Part shown: piece by piece, positions 6,844 to 12,649 of the stretch
Numbering within the stretch: position 1 is the stretch's first letter
Layout of the letters: each line of letters starts with the position of its first letter
Assembly (NCBI RefSeq): GCF_000497445.1
Contig: NZ_CM002285.1
Location: 6,985,752-7,002,189 of the forward strand
Direction: 5' to 3'
From: Streptomyces roseochromogenus subsp. oscitans DS 12.976
GTDB taxonomy: Bacteria; Actinomycetota; Actinomycetes; Streptomycetales; Streptomycetaceae
DNA: 16,438 nucleotides
The notes under the pieces: generated by a model
What the model saw: only the letters and a program-made list of their open reading frames with translations
Databases searched by the model: none
Told to the model about the DNA's origin: nothing
Position numbers and translations under genes: made by a program

Positions 6844-7861
6844 ACGCGCCCTGCGCCGATGTCAAGCCCGGCACCCGCCCCACCACCGACACCTTGCCGT
6901 TGCCCGCCGGGTCCAGGGCGGCCTCCGCCGACATGAGTTCCAGGGTCAGGGACTGTTTCACCTCGCCCTGGGTCAGGGCCTGGACGTCCTTGTTGGGGAT
7001 CGCGACGGTGGTTCCGGTGGCGGCGGTCTGCTTCTCGTAGTGGTGTGTGGTGAAGAACACCAGCGCGCCGCCGTCCGCGGTGCGCAGGGCCAGCGGTGCG
7101 TAGTCGCCGCTCGTCAGGGGCCGGTCGATGAACTGCGTGACCAGGCCGGGCTTGCGGGCCCGCTTGGCCCGGTCGGCGCGCTCGACGCTGGTGTACTGGC
7201 CGTCGGCGAAGCCCGGTCCGCCCTTCTTCAGGTACGTCGCGTAGTCCTCGCTCAACTTGTCCGGCGCGACGGCGACTTGGGTGGAGTCGGCCGGTACCGC
7301 CTCGCCCCAGCCGTCCTTGTCCGTCCAGAACCGCGGTACGGCGCTGGGCGCCACGAGCGTCACATACGCCACTCGCCAGCGCGCACCGAGGTCGCCCCGG
7401 GTGAACACCATCAGCCAGCGCGCGGTACCCGTCTTGTTGCCCTTGGCGTCGGCCACGAACCAGCGCGGCCAGCCGGGCTTCCTGGGGATCGTGATCTTCA
7501 CGTCCGACAGCTTCAGCGGCACGTGGTTCGGGTTGCCGGACGGGCTGTTGGTGTGCCCGGCCTTCAGCCGCGCTGCGGTGATGTCGCCGAACGGGCCGGT
7601 GAGATAAGGCGCGTCCAGGGAGTTGTCGTAGGCCTTGTCGGCCTTGTTGTACGCGGTCGTGAACGCGGTGACCGCCTTCGCGGCCTCGGCGCGGGTGGCG
7701 GAGGGGAGCATCTCGCGCTCCCCGTGCACCACCACGCACCCACTCGCCGTCAGCGACAGCGCGGTCAGCGAGGCCGCCGCGAACGCGTTCCGGCCGCGCC
7801 TGCGGAGCAGCGCCTTCCGGTCACGCCTGCGGAGCCTGCGCGGGCTGCGATCCCTGCTCAT
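6842..7861 (-). CDS. Secreted lipoprotein of unknown function
   Basis: A 339-residue protein with a lipoprotein signal peptide: a very basic n-region (13 Arg/Lys in the first 25 residues), a hydrophobic stretch AFAAASLTALSL, and a lipobox LTASGC with Cys42 as the lipidated residue. The mature part is hydrophilic with no transmembrane helix, so it should sit on the outer face of the membrane. Segments such as RWLMVFTRGDLGARWRVAYV and LALRTADGGALVFFTTHHYEK suggest beta-rich folds. I recognise it as a conserved actinobacterial type (probably a DUF8094-like lipoprotein) but cannot give a function. ATG at 7861 is preceded by GGTGAAGGGA. The start lies inside the tail of a decayed FTR1 permease gene, so the two were once adjacent, probably one operon. 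Confidence 0.85.
   Translation of the reverse strand: MSRDRSPRRLRRRDRKALLRRRGRNAFAAASLTALSLTASGCVVVHGEREMLPSATRAEAAKAVTAFTTAYNKADKAYDNSLDAPYLTGPFGDITAARLKAGHTNSPSGNPNHVPLKLSDVKITIPRKPGWPRWFVADAKGNKTGTARWLMVFTRGDLGARWRVAYVTLVAPSAVPRFWTDKDGWGEAVPADSTQVAVAPDKLSEDYATYLKKGGPGFADGQYTSVERADRAKRARKPGLVTQFIDRPLTSGDYAPLALRTADGGALVFFTTHHYEKQTAATGTTVAIPNKDVQALTQGEVKQSLTLELMSAEAALDPAGNGKVSVVGRVPGLTSAQGA
7787..7834 (-). repeat. 27-bp-period duplication in the lipoprotein signal peptide
   Basis: Bases 7814-7834 and 7787-7807 are 21-mers with 18 identical positions, 27 bp apart. They encode LRRRDRK-AL and LRRRGRN-AF in the n-region, so the basic stretch appears to have doubled by tandem duplication of nine codons. 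The first copy also spans the stop codon of the overlapping FTR1 relic (7821-7823). Confidence 0.5.
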
Positions 7862-8004
7862 CGGGTCCCTTCACCTTCCCCTTCCCGGAGGCGAACCCTA
7901 CCGGGGCGAAGAACACCGCGAGCGTCGGGATCAGGTACAGCAGCCACACCGTGACCTGGAGGACGGCACCGCGGTGGCGACGCCGAGGGCGACGCCGGCG
8001 CGCA
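7821..8004 (-). pseudogene. Relic of an FTR1/EfeU-type iron permease gene
   Basis: From about 7967 the minus strand reads AVLQVTVWLLYLIPTLAVFF, then APVGFASGKGKV and a hydrophilic tail to TGA at 7821-7823, 49 codons in all. This is the last transmembrane helix and C-terminal tail of the actinobacterial FTR1 family. Just upstream, in another frame, VRAGVALGVATAV (about 7967-8004) matches the family segment in the middle of the protein. About 75 codons between the two pieces are missing and the joint shifts the frame. Everything before that is gone, replaced by the PhzF-like gene. FTR1 proteins are about 280 residues with REGLE motifs; none remain. The tail overlaps the first 13-14 codons of the lipoprotein gene, which may explain why it was kept. 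Family assignment is from memory of the conserved tail. Confidence 0.75.
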
Positions 8005-8023
8005 CTCGCCCGTCCCGCGGTGT

Positions 8024-8029
8024 TTCAAT
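8024..8029 (+). promoter_or_regulatory. -10 box TTCAAT for the PhzF-like gene (leaderless)
   Basis: TTCAAT ends six bases before the GTG at 8036 in an otherwise GC-rich stretch, and no Shine-Dalgarno is visible. The first position departs from TAnnnT, so support is moderate. This promoter sits on the edge of the FTR1 relic. Confidence 0.4.
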
Positions 8030-8035
8030 TCCCCG

Positions 8036-8695
8036 GTGACTGACTACGACGTACTCCGCGTCTTCTGCGGACCGGACGGCGGCTACGGCAACGAACTCGG
8101 TGTCGTCCGCGACGGCTCGGTGCTGCCCGAGCGGAGCGACCGGCAGGCGCTGGCGGCCAAACTCGGCTTCAGCGAGACCGTGTTCGTGGACGATCCCGAG
8201 CGCGGCCTGATCGACATCTACACACCCACCCTGCGCCTCCCCTTCGCCGGACACCCCTGCGTCGGCACGGCCTGGCTGCTCGACGTGCCCGAACTGGTCA
8301 CGCCCGCCGGAGTGGTGGGCGCCCGGCTGGACGGCGAGTTCAGCTGGATCGAGGCCCGCGCGGAGTGGGCCCCGCCGCGCACCCTGCGCCAGTACGGCAG
8401 CGCCACCGAGGTCGACGCGCTGGAGGTCCCGGCCCCCGGTGAGTGGATCTACGCCTGGGCCTGGCAGGACGAGGCGGCAGGCCGGATCCGTGCCCGCGCC
8501 TTCCCCGGCCGGAACGACGGCATCGACGAGGACGAGGCCACCGGCGCCGCCGCCCTTCTCCTCACCGACCGGCTGGGCCGAGCCCTGAACATCACCCAGG
8601 GCAGGGGCTCCCAGATCCTGACCGCACCGCAGCCGCACGGGTGGGTGGAGATCGGCGGCCGGGTGTTCCTGGAACGCCGGCCGGGCAGGCCTTAG
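8036..8695 (+). CDS. PhzF-family isomerase-like protein
   Basis: A 219-residue protein of the PhzF/diaminopimelate-epimerase-like fold. The N-terminal RVFCGPDGGYGNELGVV matches the family's opening strand. FSETVFV carries Glu47, equivalent to the catalytic Glu of PhzF. The first-half loop is GHPCVGTAW (72-80), and the second-half loop DEATGAAA matches the usual EDPATGSAA. Both halves of the pseudo-dimer fold are present, but the protein is shorter than typical PhzF (about 260-300). The true reaction is unknown: the family includes isomerases and a few hydrolytic or tautomerising enzymes. No phenazine genes are nearby. The GTG start suits a leaderless promoter. The stop TAG shares TTA/TAG bases with the stop of the convergent heme oxygenase gene, leaving no room for a terminator. 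Confidence 0.85.
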   Translation: MTDYDVLRVFCGPDGGYGNELGVVRDGSVLPERSDRQALAAKLGFSETVFVDDPERGLIDIYTPTLRLPFAGHPCVGTAWLLDVPELVTPAGVVGARLDGEFSWIEARAEWAPPRTLRQYGSATEVDALEVPAPGEWIYAWAWQDEAAGRIRARAFPGRNDGIDEDEATGAAALLLTDRLGRALNITQGRGSQILTAPQPHGWVEIGGRVFLERRPGRP

Positions 8696-9339
8696 GCGCT
8701 CAGCGGGAACTCCTCACTCAGCGCTCTGAACACCGCCGTGTTGAGGGCGAACGCCCGCTTGCACTCCGCTATGACCCGCTGCTTCTCCAAGTCGTCGACG
8801 CGTATGGAGTCCAGCAGCTCGCGGTAACTCCGTTTGAACGCGGCCGGGTTGGCGACTCCCTCGAAGACGTAGAAGCGCACGCCGTCGCCCCTTTTCGCGA
8901 AGCCCCACGTCTTCTCCGCCCTGTCGCGGATGATCTGGCCGCCGGACAGGTCGCCCAGGTAGCGGGTGTAGTGGTGGGCGACATAGCCGCCGGGCCAGCG
9001 CTCGGCGCAGGCGCGGACCCGGTCCGCGTACGCCCGCGTCGCCGGCAGGGCGGACAGGGTCGCCCGCCAGCCGGTGCCCCGCAGATGTGTCAGGTCCCGC
9101 TCCAGGGCCGGCAGGCGCAGCAGCTCTGGCCGGATGAAGGGGCCGGCCACCGGATCGACCGCCAGCCGTCCGGCTCCGCTCTCCAGCGCCTCGTACACGA
9201 ACCACAGCTGCTCGGTGTAGCGCGCGTATCCCGTCACGCCCAGCCGGCCGCCGAGCAGGTCGGTCATGAACGTCGAGGTCTCCGCGTCCATGTGCTGCTC
9301 GTGGGACGCCGTGCGGATGAGGGCTGCGAACGACTCCAT
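8692..9339 (-). CDS. Biliverdin-producing heme oxygenase
   Basis: A 215-residue heme oxygenase, the same length as Corynebacterium HmuO and clearly similar. Proximal heme ligand His16 lies in QHMDAETSTFMTDLLGGRLG. The distal helix VAHHYTRYLGDLSGGQ (120-135) carries the flexible Gly pair and Asp130 of the water network. It opens heme to biliverdin, CO and Fe2+ using electrons from a reductase; in actinobacteria this frees iron from heme. No partner reductase or heme transporter lies in the window. ATG at 9337-9339 is preceded by GGTGG at a usual distance. The promoter is covered by a 29-bp palindrome, so expression is probably controlled by a DNA-binding repressor. Tail-to-tail overlap with the PhzF-like gene may cause antisense readthrough. 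Confidence 0.95.
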   Translation of the reverse strand: MESFAALIRTASHEQHMDAETSTFMTDLLGGRLGVTGYARYTEQLWFVYEALESGAGRLAVDPVAGPFIRPELLRLPALERDLTHLRGTGWRATLSALPATRAYADRVRACAERWPGGYVAHHYTRYLGDLSGGQIIRDRAEKTWGFAKRGDGVRFYVFEGVANPAAFKRSYRELLDSIRVDDLEKQRVIAECKRAFALNTAVFRALSEEFPLSA

Positions 9340-9351
9340 GAGGCCACCGCC

Positions 9352-9380
9352 AATTTTGCCGACAGGCTGTCGGTAAAATT
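9352..9380 (-). promoter_or_regulatory. 29-bp palindromic operator at the heme oxygenase promoter
   Basis: The left arm AATTTTGCCGACAG (9352-9365) and right arm CTGTCGGTAAAATT (9367-9380) are reverse complements apart from one position, around a single central G. The inner CCGACAG/CTGTCGG is perfect. A -10 candidate TAGAAT (minus strand, 9378-9383) overlaps the outer edge, so a bound protein would cover the -10 and the transcript start. The AT-rich arms stand out in this genome. It does not look like a DtxR/IdeR iron box (TTAGGTTAGGCTAACC type); a TetR-like repressor is more likely, by inference. Confidence 0.65.
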
Positions 9381-9390
9381 CTACAAGAGA

Positions 9391-9418
9391 AAGCCCGCCC
9401 TCCGCAGAGGACGGGCTT
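9391..9418 (-). terminator. Intrinsic terminator after the methionine aminopeptidase gene
   Basis: AAGCCCG (9391-9397) pairs with CGGGCTT (9412-9418) and CCTC (9399-9402) with GAGG (9407-9410), giving a 12-bp stem with one mismatch and loop CGCA. On the minus strand it is followed by TCTCTTGT, a loose T-run. It begins 9 bases past the stop codon of the aminopeptidase gene and separates it from the heme oxygenase promoter. Confidence 0.7.
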
Positions 9419-9427
9419 CCGCATCGC

Positions 9428-10285
9428 TCAGGGCAGAGTCAGGATCTCCGCACCCGTGTCCGTCACCACCAGCGTGTGCTCGAACTGGGCCGTCCGCCTG
9501 CGGTCCTTCGTCACGACCGTCCAGCCGTCGTCCCACATGTCGTACTCGTGGGTGCCCAGCGTCAGCATCGGCTCGATCGTGAACGTCATGCCGGGCTGCA
9601 TGACCGTCGTCGCGTGCGGGCTGTCGTAGTGCGGGATGATCAGGCCGGAGTGGAACGACGTGTTGATCCCGTGGCCGGTGAAGTCACGGACGACGCCGTA
9701 GCCGAAGCGCTTGGCGTACGACTCGATGACCCGGCCGATGACGTTGATCTGCCGGCCCGGCTTGACCGCCTTGATCGCGCGGTCGAGGGACTCACGGGTC
9801 CGCTCCACCAGCAGCCGCGACTCCTCGTCCACGTCCCCGACCAGGTACGTGGCGTTGTTGTCGCCGTGTACCCCGCCGATGTACGCGGTCACGTCCAGGT
9901 TGACGATGTCGCCGTCCCTGAGGACCGTCGAGTCCGGGATGCCGTGGCAGATGACCTCGTTGACCGAGGTGCACAGGGACTTGGGGAAGCCGCGGTAGCC
10001 GAGCGTGGACGGGTAGGCGCCGTGGTCGCACATGTACGCGTGGGCGACCTTGTCCAGCTGGTCCGTGGTGACACCGGGCGCGATGATCCGCGCGGCCTCC
10101 GCCATCGCCTGTGCGGCGATACGGCCGGCGAACCGCATCGCCTCGATGGTCTCCGGGGTCTGCACCTCCGGCCCGGTGTACGGCGTCGGCGCGGGCTTGC
10201 CGACATACTCGGGGCGGTGGATGTTTCCGGGGACCGAACGGATGGGGGACAGCTCCCCTGGTACGAGCAGCGACTGGCCAGACAT
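9428..10285 (-). CDS. map: Type I methionine aminopeptidase
   Basis: A 285-residue enzyme that removes the initiator Met from new proteins in the cytoplasm. The pita-bread fold metal ligands are all visible: Asp in [10 protein letters not shown], Asp in HGDNNATY, His in [11 protein letters not shown], Glu in TIEPML and Glu in [22 protein letters not shown] is also typical. An N-terminal extension of about 40 residues ([15 protein letters not shown]...) is the actinobacterial form that carries a proline-rich segment. Streptomyces usually has more than one MetAP gene, so this may be the second copy, not the one beside secY/adk. The ATG at 10283-10285 is chosen because residues further upstream are unrelated and TAGACT lies seven bases before it, suggesting a leaderless mRNA. 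Confidence 0.95.
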   Translation of the reverse strand: MSGQSLLVPGELSPIRSVPGNIHRPEYVGKPAPTPYTGPEVQTPETIEAMRFAGRIAAQAMAEAARIIAPGVTTDQLDKVAHAYMCDHGAYPSTLGYRGFPKSLCTSVNEVICHGIPDSTVLRDGDIVNLDVTAYIGGVHGDNNATYLVGDVDEESRLLVERTRESLDRAIKAVKPGRQINVIGRVIESYAKRFGYGVVRDFTGHGINTSFHSGLIIPHYDSPHATTVMQPGMTFTIEPMLTLGTHEYDMWDDGWTVVTKDRRRTAQFEHTLVVTDTGAEILTLP

Positions 10286-10292
10286 GCCAGCG

Positions 10293-10298
10293 AGTCTA
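10293..10298 (-). promoter_or_regulatory. -10 box TAGACT for map (leaderless)
   Basis: On the minus strand TAGACT ends seven bases before the ATG of the aminopeptidase gene. There is no Shine-Dalgarno, so translation probably begins at the 5' end of the transcript. The -35 region falls in the 58-bp gap shared with the divergent small gene. Confidence 0.5.
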
Positions 10299-10343
10299 TC
10301 CAGCCGGCATGGGGGAACATGTCGTTGGCGAGAGGAGCTGTCC

Positions 10344-10577
10344 ATGGCCCTGTTCAAGAAGCGCACCGTCGGCAAGCCGGGCGAGTGGTACTACTGCCTG
10401 GTGCACGGCAAGGTCGAGGAGGGGCCGGAGTGCCCGGCCAAGGACCGTTTCGGGCCGTACGCCAGCCGTGCGGAGGCCGAGCACGCGATGGAGACGGCCC
10501 GCGAGCGCAACCTCGAATGGGAGACCGACCCGCGCTGGCACGACAAGGCCCAGCAGGGGGACGCCGACGAGGGGTGA
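10344..10577 (+). CDS. Conserved 77-residue protein with a CxxH...C motif
   Basis: A short gene with a good Shine-Dalgarno (AGGAG, 10333-10337) and ATG at 10344. The protein is charged, soluble and without signal peptide: [17 protein letters not shown], then [13 protein letters not shown] with Cys18, His21 and Cys30, then [23 protein letters not shown], predicted to be helical. The Cys/His set could bind a metal but has only three ligands. The FGPYxSRxEAE part resembles the GPYxTxxEA turn seen in small sporulation-repeat-like or ribosome-associated proteins, an analogy only. It is divergent from map and looks like a conserved Streptomyces protein of unknown function. Its stop codon abuts that of the convergent transporter gene, forming TGATCA. 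Confidence 0.8.
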   Translation: MALFKKRTVGKPGEWYYCLVHGKVEEGPECPAKDRFGPYASRAEAEHAMETARERNLEWETDPRWHDKAQQGDADEG

Positions 10578-11930
10578 TCAGCCGGCAGCCGGGGCGGTGG
10601 CGGCGCGGCGCTCCCTCATCCGTACGGCGTGTTCGTTCGTCCGGACGTCGTACGTCATGAGGCGCGGCAGGCAGAGCACGAGCAGGCCCATGGCGCCCGC
10701 GCACGCCAGCCCACCGGAGACGACCGAGGTCCGCAGACCCGCCCAGGCGGCGAGGCCCCCCGCCCGGACCTGGCCGAGCTGCGGGCCGACCGAGTAGGAG
10801 AGCAGCTCGATCCCGGCGAGCCGGCCGCGCAGCTCGTCGGGGATGGTCTGGTTCCACATCGCGGCCCGGAAGATCCCGCTGACCATGTCGAAGCCGCCAC
10901 CGACGGTCAGGAAGACCAGGACCAGCCACACGTTCCCGCAGACGCCGGCCGCCGCGATCGCCAGGCCCCAGCCCGTGGCCGACAGCACCACCATCAGCCC
11001 GTGCCGGTGCACCCGGGAGGCCCAGCCGCTGGTCAGGCTCACCAGCAGGGAGCCGGCCGGGAGAGCGGCGTACATCAGCCCGAGCGACCAGTCGGCATGC
11101 AGTTCGCCGGCGAGGAACGGCAGTACGGCGAGCGGCATGGCCAGGGACATCGCCGCGAGGTCGACGACATAGGTGCCGAGGAGTTCCTTGCGGCTCCAGG
11201 CGTACCGGGCGCCTTCCGCGATGGCCCTCAGCGAGGGCTTCGCCGCCATGGGGAGGGAGGCGGGAGAGGGAGCGATCCGGACGATGTACGCCACGGAGAC
11301 CGCGAAGGTCAGCAGGTCGGCGGCGTAGGCCCAGCCGAGGCCCGCGTAGGCGACGACCACGCCGGCGAGCGCCGGGCCGGCGACTCCGCCGATGGTCCAG
11401 CGCAGCGAGTTCAGTGAGGCCGCGGCGGGCATGTCGGCGTGGGCGACGATCCGGGGCCACAGGGAGTCGAGTGCCGGGCGCTGCAGGGAGCCCAGGGCGG
11501 AGGAGAGGGCGGCGACGGCGTACAAGGGCCAGAGCGCGGGGTGCGGGAGCAGGGCGTTGAGCAGCAGGGCCGCGCTGAGCAGGCCCTGACCGGCCTCCGT
11601 CCACACGATGAGCTTCCGCTTGTCGAGCGCGTCGGCGAGGGCACCGCCGTACAGTCCGCAGACGATGAGGGGGAGCAGCTCCACGGCGCCGATCGCGCCC
11701 ACCGCCGCGGTGGACTCCGTCAGGTCCTTCAGCTGGACGGGCAGCGCGACGAGGGTCAGGAAGCTGCCGAAGTTGCTGATCAGCCCGGACTTCCAGAGCC
11801 GACGGAAATCTACGGAGGTCTTCCAGGGGGACAGGTCGGGGAGCAGAGCGCGGATCACCGGGGGAATGTTCGACCGGTCCGGACCACTGGGCAACCGGTT
11901 TTCCCCGCTGGGACTCGGCCCCGGAATCAC
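10578..11930 (-). CDS. EntS-like MFS exporter
   Basis: A 450-residue transporter with about twelve hydrophobic helices. The N-terminal SVDFRRLWKSGLISNFGSFLT and the loop GGALADALDKRKLI (motif A-like) place it in the MFS_3/enterobactin-exporter-like (EntS) group, whose members export siderophores, macrolides or other natural products. The family pattern NQTIPDELRGRLAGIELLS near residue 350 is also present. The substrate cannot be told. The GTG start at 11928-11930 overlaps the stop of the upstream gene as GTGA, so translation is probably coupled. About 40 hydrophilic residues precede helix 1; an internal start is possible but none has a better Shine-Dalgarno. Confidence 0.9.
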   Translation of the reverse strand: MIPGPSPSGENRLPSGPDRSNIPPVIRALLPDLSPWKTSVDFRRLWKSGLISNFGSFLTLVALPVQLKDLTESTAAVGAIGAVELLPLIVCGLYGGALADALDKRKLIVWTEAGQGLLSAALLLNALLPHPALWPLYAVAALSSALGSLQRPALDSLWPRIVAHADMPAAASLNSLRWTIGGVAGPALAGVVVAYAGLGWAYAADLLTFAVSVAYIVRIAPSPASLPMAAKPSLRAIAEGARYAWSRKELLGTYVVDLAAMSLAMPLAVLPFLAGELHADWSLGLMYAALPAGSLLVSLTSGWASRVHRHGLMVVLSATGWGLAIAAAGVCGNVWLVLVFLTVGGGFDMVSGIFRAAMWNQTIPDELRGRLAGIELLSYSVGPQLGQVRAGGLAAWAGLRTSVVSGGLACAGAMGLLVLCLPRLMTYDVRTNEHAVRMRERRAATAPAAG

Positions 11931-12529
11931 CAGGGGGCAGGGGGCGGTGCCGTCAGAATTTCCGCCAGCCTCGACACGCGGTCACGGAAGCCTCGCCGGC
12001 CCCTGGGAGAGACGGCCCCGCCGTTTTCGCCCGCCCCCGCGCTGACCAGGTGCTGCATCGTGTCCAGGTCCAGCTCCGACCCCTCCGGTGCCGCCAGCGA
12101 CTCGTGGGCCATCGCGGCCAGCTCGCCCCCGCCGACGCCCAGGGCCAGTACCGTCACCCCGGCCCGCCGGGCCGAGTGCACACGTTCCAGCAGCGGCGCC
12201 GGCTCCTCGGGTGCCACGACCAGCAGGGTCTCCCCACGGCGCGCCGCCGCGATCCGCCCGGGCCCGACGGCGAGGTGGGGCGGGTCGCAGGGGCGCGCGT
12301 CGTGCCGTACGAGCGTCGGCGCCAGCTCGGGCGTGCCGGACCAGGCCGCCTCGTCCACCAGGTGCGCGGCCAGATGCCAGGGTTCGTACTCCGGCGTGCC
12401 CACCAGCAGCAGCCCGCCCCCGTGGGCCACCACCGACCCGCGCAGCACCCCCGCGAATCTCCGGGTGGCCCCCAGCCACTCGGTCCCGGCGAGCACTTCG
12501 CGCAACAGCGCGACCCGTACGGCGTCCAT
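11927..12529 (-). CDS. Conserved hypothetical protein, possible SIS-like fold
   Basis: A 200-residue soluble protein with no signal peptide. Two alternating strand/helix parts are visible: VVAHGGGLLLVGTPEYEPWHLAAHLVDEAAW (broken here as HGGGLLLVGTP and EPWHLAAHLVDE) and ETLLVVAPEEP followed by ERVHSARRAGVTVLALG. The second part resembles the strand-loop-helix-strand pattern of SIS (sugar isomerase) domains, which bind phosphosugars, but the usual SxSG loop is absent. This is inference from pattern only; I cannot name the family. ATG at 12527-12529 has AGGA upstream. The stop overlaps the start of the EntS-like transporter, so the two genes form an operon. It is divergent from the sialidase gene. 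Confidence 0.7.
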   Translation of the reverse strand: MDAVRVALLREVLAGTEWLGATRRFAGVLRGSVVAHGGGLLLVGTPEYEPWHLAAHLVDEAAWSGTPELAPTLVRHDARPCDPPHLAVGPGRIAAARRGETLLVVAPEEPAPLLERVHSARRAGVTVLALGVGGGELAAMAHESLAAPEGSELDLDTMQHLVSAGAGENGGAVSPRGRRGFRDRVSRLAEILTAPPPAPW

Positions 12530-12569
12530 GCGCCCGCATCCTGCCGCAACCGGTCACTCGTGACACGGA

Positions 12570-12591
12570 GTTCACCTGGAATTCGCCCGCT
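12570..12591 (+). promoter_or_regulatory. PHO-box-like direct repeat upstream of the sialidase gene
   Basis: GTTCACCTGGA (12570-12580) and ATTCGCCCGCT (12581-12591) are tandem 11-base units whose first seven bases match or approach GTTCACC, the core of PhoP direct-repeat units known in Streptomyces. A perfect short palindrome GTCAC-tc-GTGAC lies just upstream. Only one unit is a clean match, so the call is tentative. Confidence 0.3.
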
Positions 12592-12613
12592 CCGGGGACA
12601 TGCACCCATCCCG

Positions 12614-12619
12614 TACGAT
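12614..12619 (+). promoter_or_regulatory. Candidate -10 box TACGAT for the sialidase gene
   Basis: TACGAT lies within the first copy of an 11-mer (CCCGTACGATC at 12610-12620, CCCGTACGACC at 12625-12635, 15-bp period). It would give a short leader with the GAGGAG Shine-Dalgarno (12638-12643) before ATG 12650. No clear -35. Confidence 0.35.
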
Positions 12620-12649
12620 CCGGTCCCGTACGACCCCGAGGAGCGCCCG

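Noticed and set aside
5853..7739. 628-codon open frame on the minus strand
   Set aside because: It crosses antisense of the prim-pol gene and an off-frame reading of the lipoprotein gene; the product is low-complexity Gly/Arg/Pro sequence, the usual shadow of high-GC DNA.
8036..8695. Phenazine biosynthesis
   Set aside because: Only a short PhzF-like protein is present; no other phz gene is nearby and the family is broad.
9352..9380. DtxR/IdeR iron box at the heme oxygenase promoter
   Set aside because: The palindrome lacks the TTAGGTTAGGCTAACC-type sequence; only the dyad symmetry and position are similar.
9476..10660. Long plus-strand frame opposite map
   Set aside because: Shadow of map, which has all five metal ligands on the minus strand.
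12050..12649. Upstream extension of the sialidase frame
   Set aside because: The extra 200 codons are antisense to the hypothetical protein gene and rich in Arg/Pro/Gln; the ATG at 12650 has a proper GAGGAG.
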